From: CAJQGY01 sp964523375
GTDB taxonomy: Bacteria; Pseudomonadota; Gammaproteobacteria; Magnimaribacterales; D2472
NCBI GenBank assembly: GCA_964523375.1
Contig: CAZFYG010000006.1
Span: 1 to 64,000, forward strand
Direction of reading: 5' to 3'
Length of the DNA stretch: 64,000 bases
Numbering within the stretch: the stretch's first letter is position 1; every line of letters begins with the position of its first letter. Below, piece after piece: positions 63,829 to 64,000 of the stretch. The position numbers and the translations under genes are program-made. Under the pieces are notes generated by a model, which saw nothing but the letters and a program-made list of their open reading frames with translations, searched no databases and had not been told where the DNA came from.

Positions 63829-64000
63829 TTACTTTTGCTTCTTGAGTCTTTTTTTGAGGTTTTTTAAATTTAAATTTCCTGGTGAACCAGGTGATGAATT
63901 AATTAATTTACCAGAAATTTCTTGGCCATCTTTCTTAGAGGTTTTAATTTTATTATAAGCATCTCTAAAAGCCATTCCCTTAGATACTAATTCATAAACT
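63829..64000 (-). CDS. argH: 3' end of a probable argininosuccinate lyase gene (truncated by window edge)
   Basis: On the minus strand the frame enters from beyond 64000 and runs 56 codons to TAA. The segment YELVSKGMAFRDAYNKI matches the C-terminal helix region of argininosuccinate lyase, where GMxFRDAY is recurrent. A Lys-rich tail ending KKRLKKQK follows. ArgH makes arginine and fumarate. Only the tail is visible, so the call rests on that short motif. Confidence 0.6.
   Translation of the reverse strand, partial: VYELVSKGMAFRDAYNKIKTSKKDGQEISGKLINSSPGSPGNLNLKNLKKRLKKQK

Overview
The window is a chromosomal segment of an A+T-rich, compact gammaproteobacterium. The gene order tig-clpP-clpX-lon-hupB-ppiD, the block dnaQ-rnhA / gloB-mltD, the hda and purM-purN neighbourhoods, and tRNA genes with encoded CCA are all gammaproteobacterial. 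Small intergenic gaps, many overlapping genes, a large TonB-dependent receptor and marine-type scavenging genes suggest a streamlined marine surface lineage, SAR86-like by general character. That placement is an inference; no rRNA gene is present to confirm it. I see no phage, insertion sequence, integron, CRISPR array or toxin-antitoxin module, and no gene-free stretch longer than about 160 bases.

Layout. 1-7952: a scavenging locus with an M20 amidohydrolase (5' end outside the window), gamma-glutamyltransferase, a DASS-type anion symporter, a TonB-dependent receptor, and a divergent LysR regulator. 7935-12729: gltX, dnaQ and rnhA on the minus strand, gloB and mltD on the plus strand. 12726-16120: peptide ABC transporter subunits OppA, OppB and OppC without ATPases, behind ppiD. 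16131-24123: the proteostasis block ppiD, hupB, lon, clpX, clpP, tig and tRNA-His. 24181-32138: glutamate dehydrogenase, a GST-like protein, trhO with tRNA-Arg and tRNA-Pro, folD, gpsA, htpG and small membrane proteins, then tRNA-Asp and tRNA-Val(UAC). 32258-43230: EamA transporter, xseA, M23 peptidase, TlpA-like protein, wrbA, sppA, hda, pgsA, DUF2066, purM, purN and DUF3108. 43216-47300: dcd, recR, dnaX, recX and two envelope proteins. 47457-53266: DsbD/ScsB-type reductase, a YwaF/TMEM164-family protein, MscS channel and an SLC13-RCK transporter. 53269-59718: a serine beta-lactamase-fold hydrolase, apt, tRNA-Val(GAC), exonuclease I, acyl-CoA dehydrogenase, LysR and SDR. 59786-64000: sodium/calcium exchanger, DUF4345, thioredoxin-like protein, AMP nucleosidase, MFS transporter and the 3' end of a probable argH.

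Most genes are housekeeping. The most interesting signals are fine-scale: an A10 run in dnaX whose two alternative frames both stop at once (a predicted gamma-subunit switch); a tRNA-Val(GAC) with C instead of U at position 33; an intact exonuclease I gene with no ATG, GTG or TTG start but a Shine-Dalgarno sequence placed for AUC; tRNA units each followed within 7-21 bases by a protein gene; several genes with a -10 hexamer only 5-6 bases before ATG (leaderless mRNA candidates); and convergent genes that nearly all overlap or touch. I found no convincing new multi-gene defence or metabolic system. The best candidate for an undescribed functional unit is the receptor / symporter / gamma-glutamyltransferase / amidohydrolase locus at the left end.
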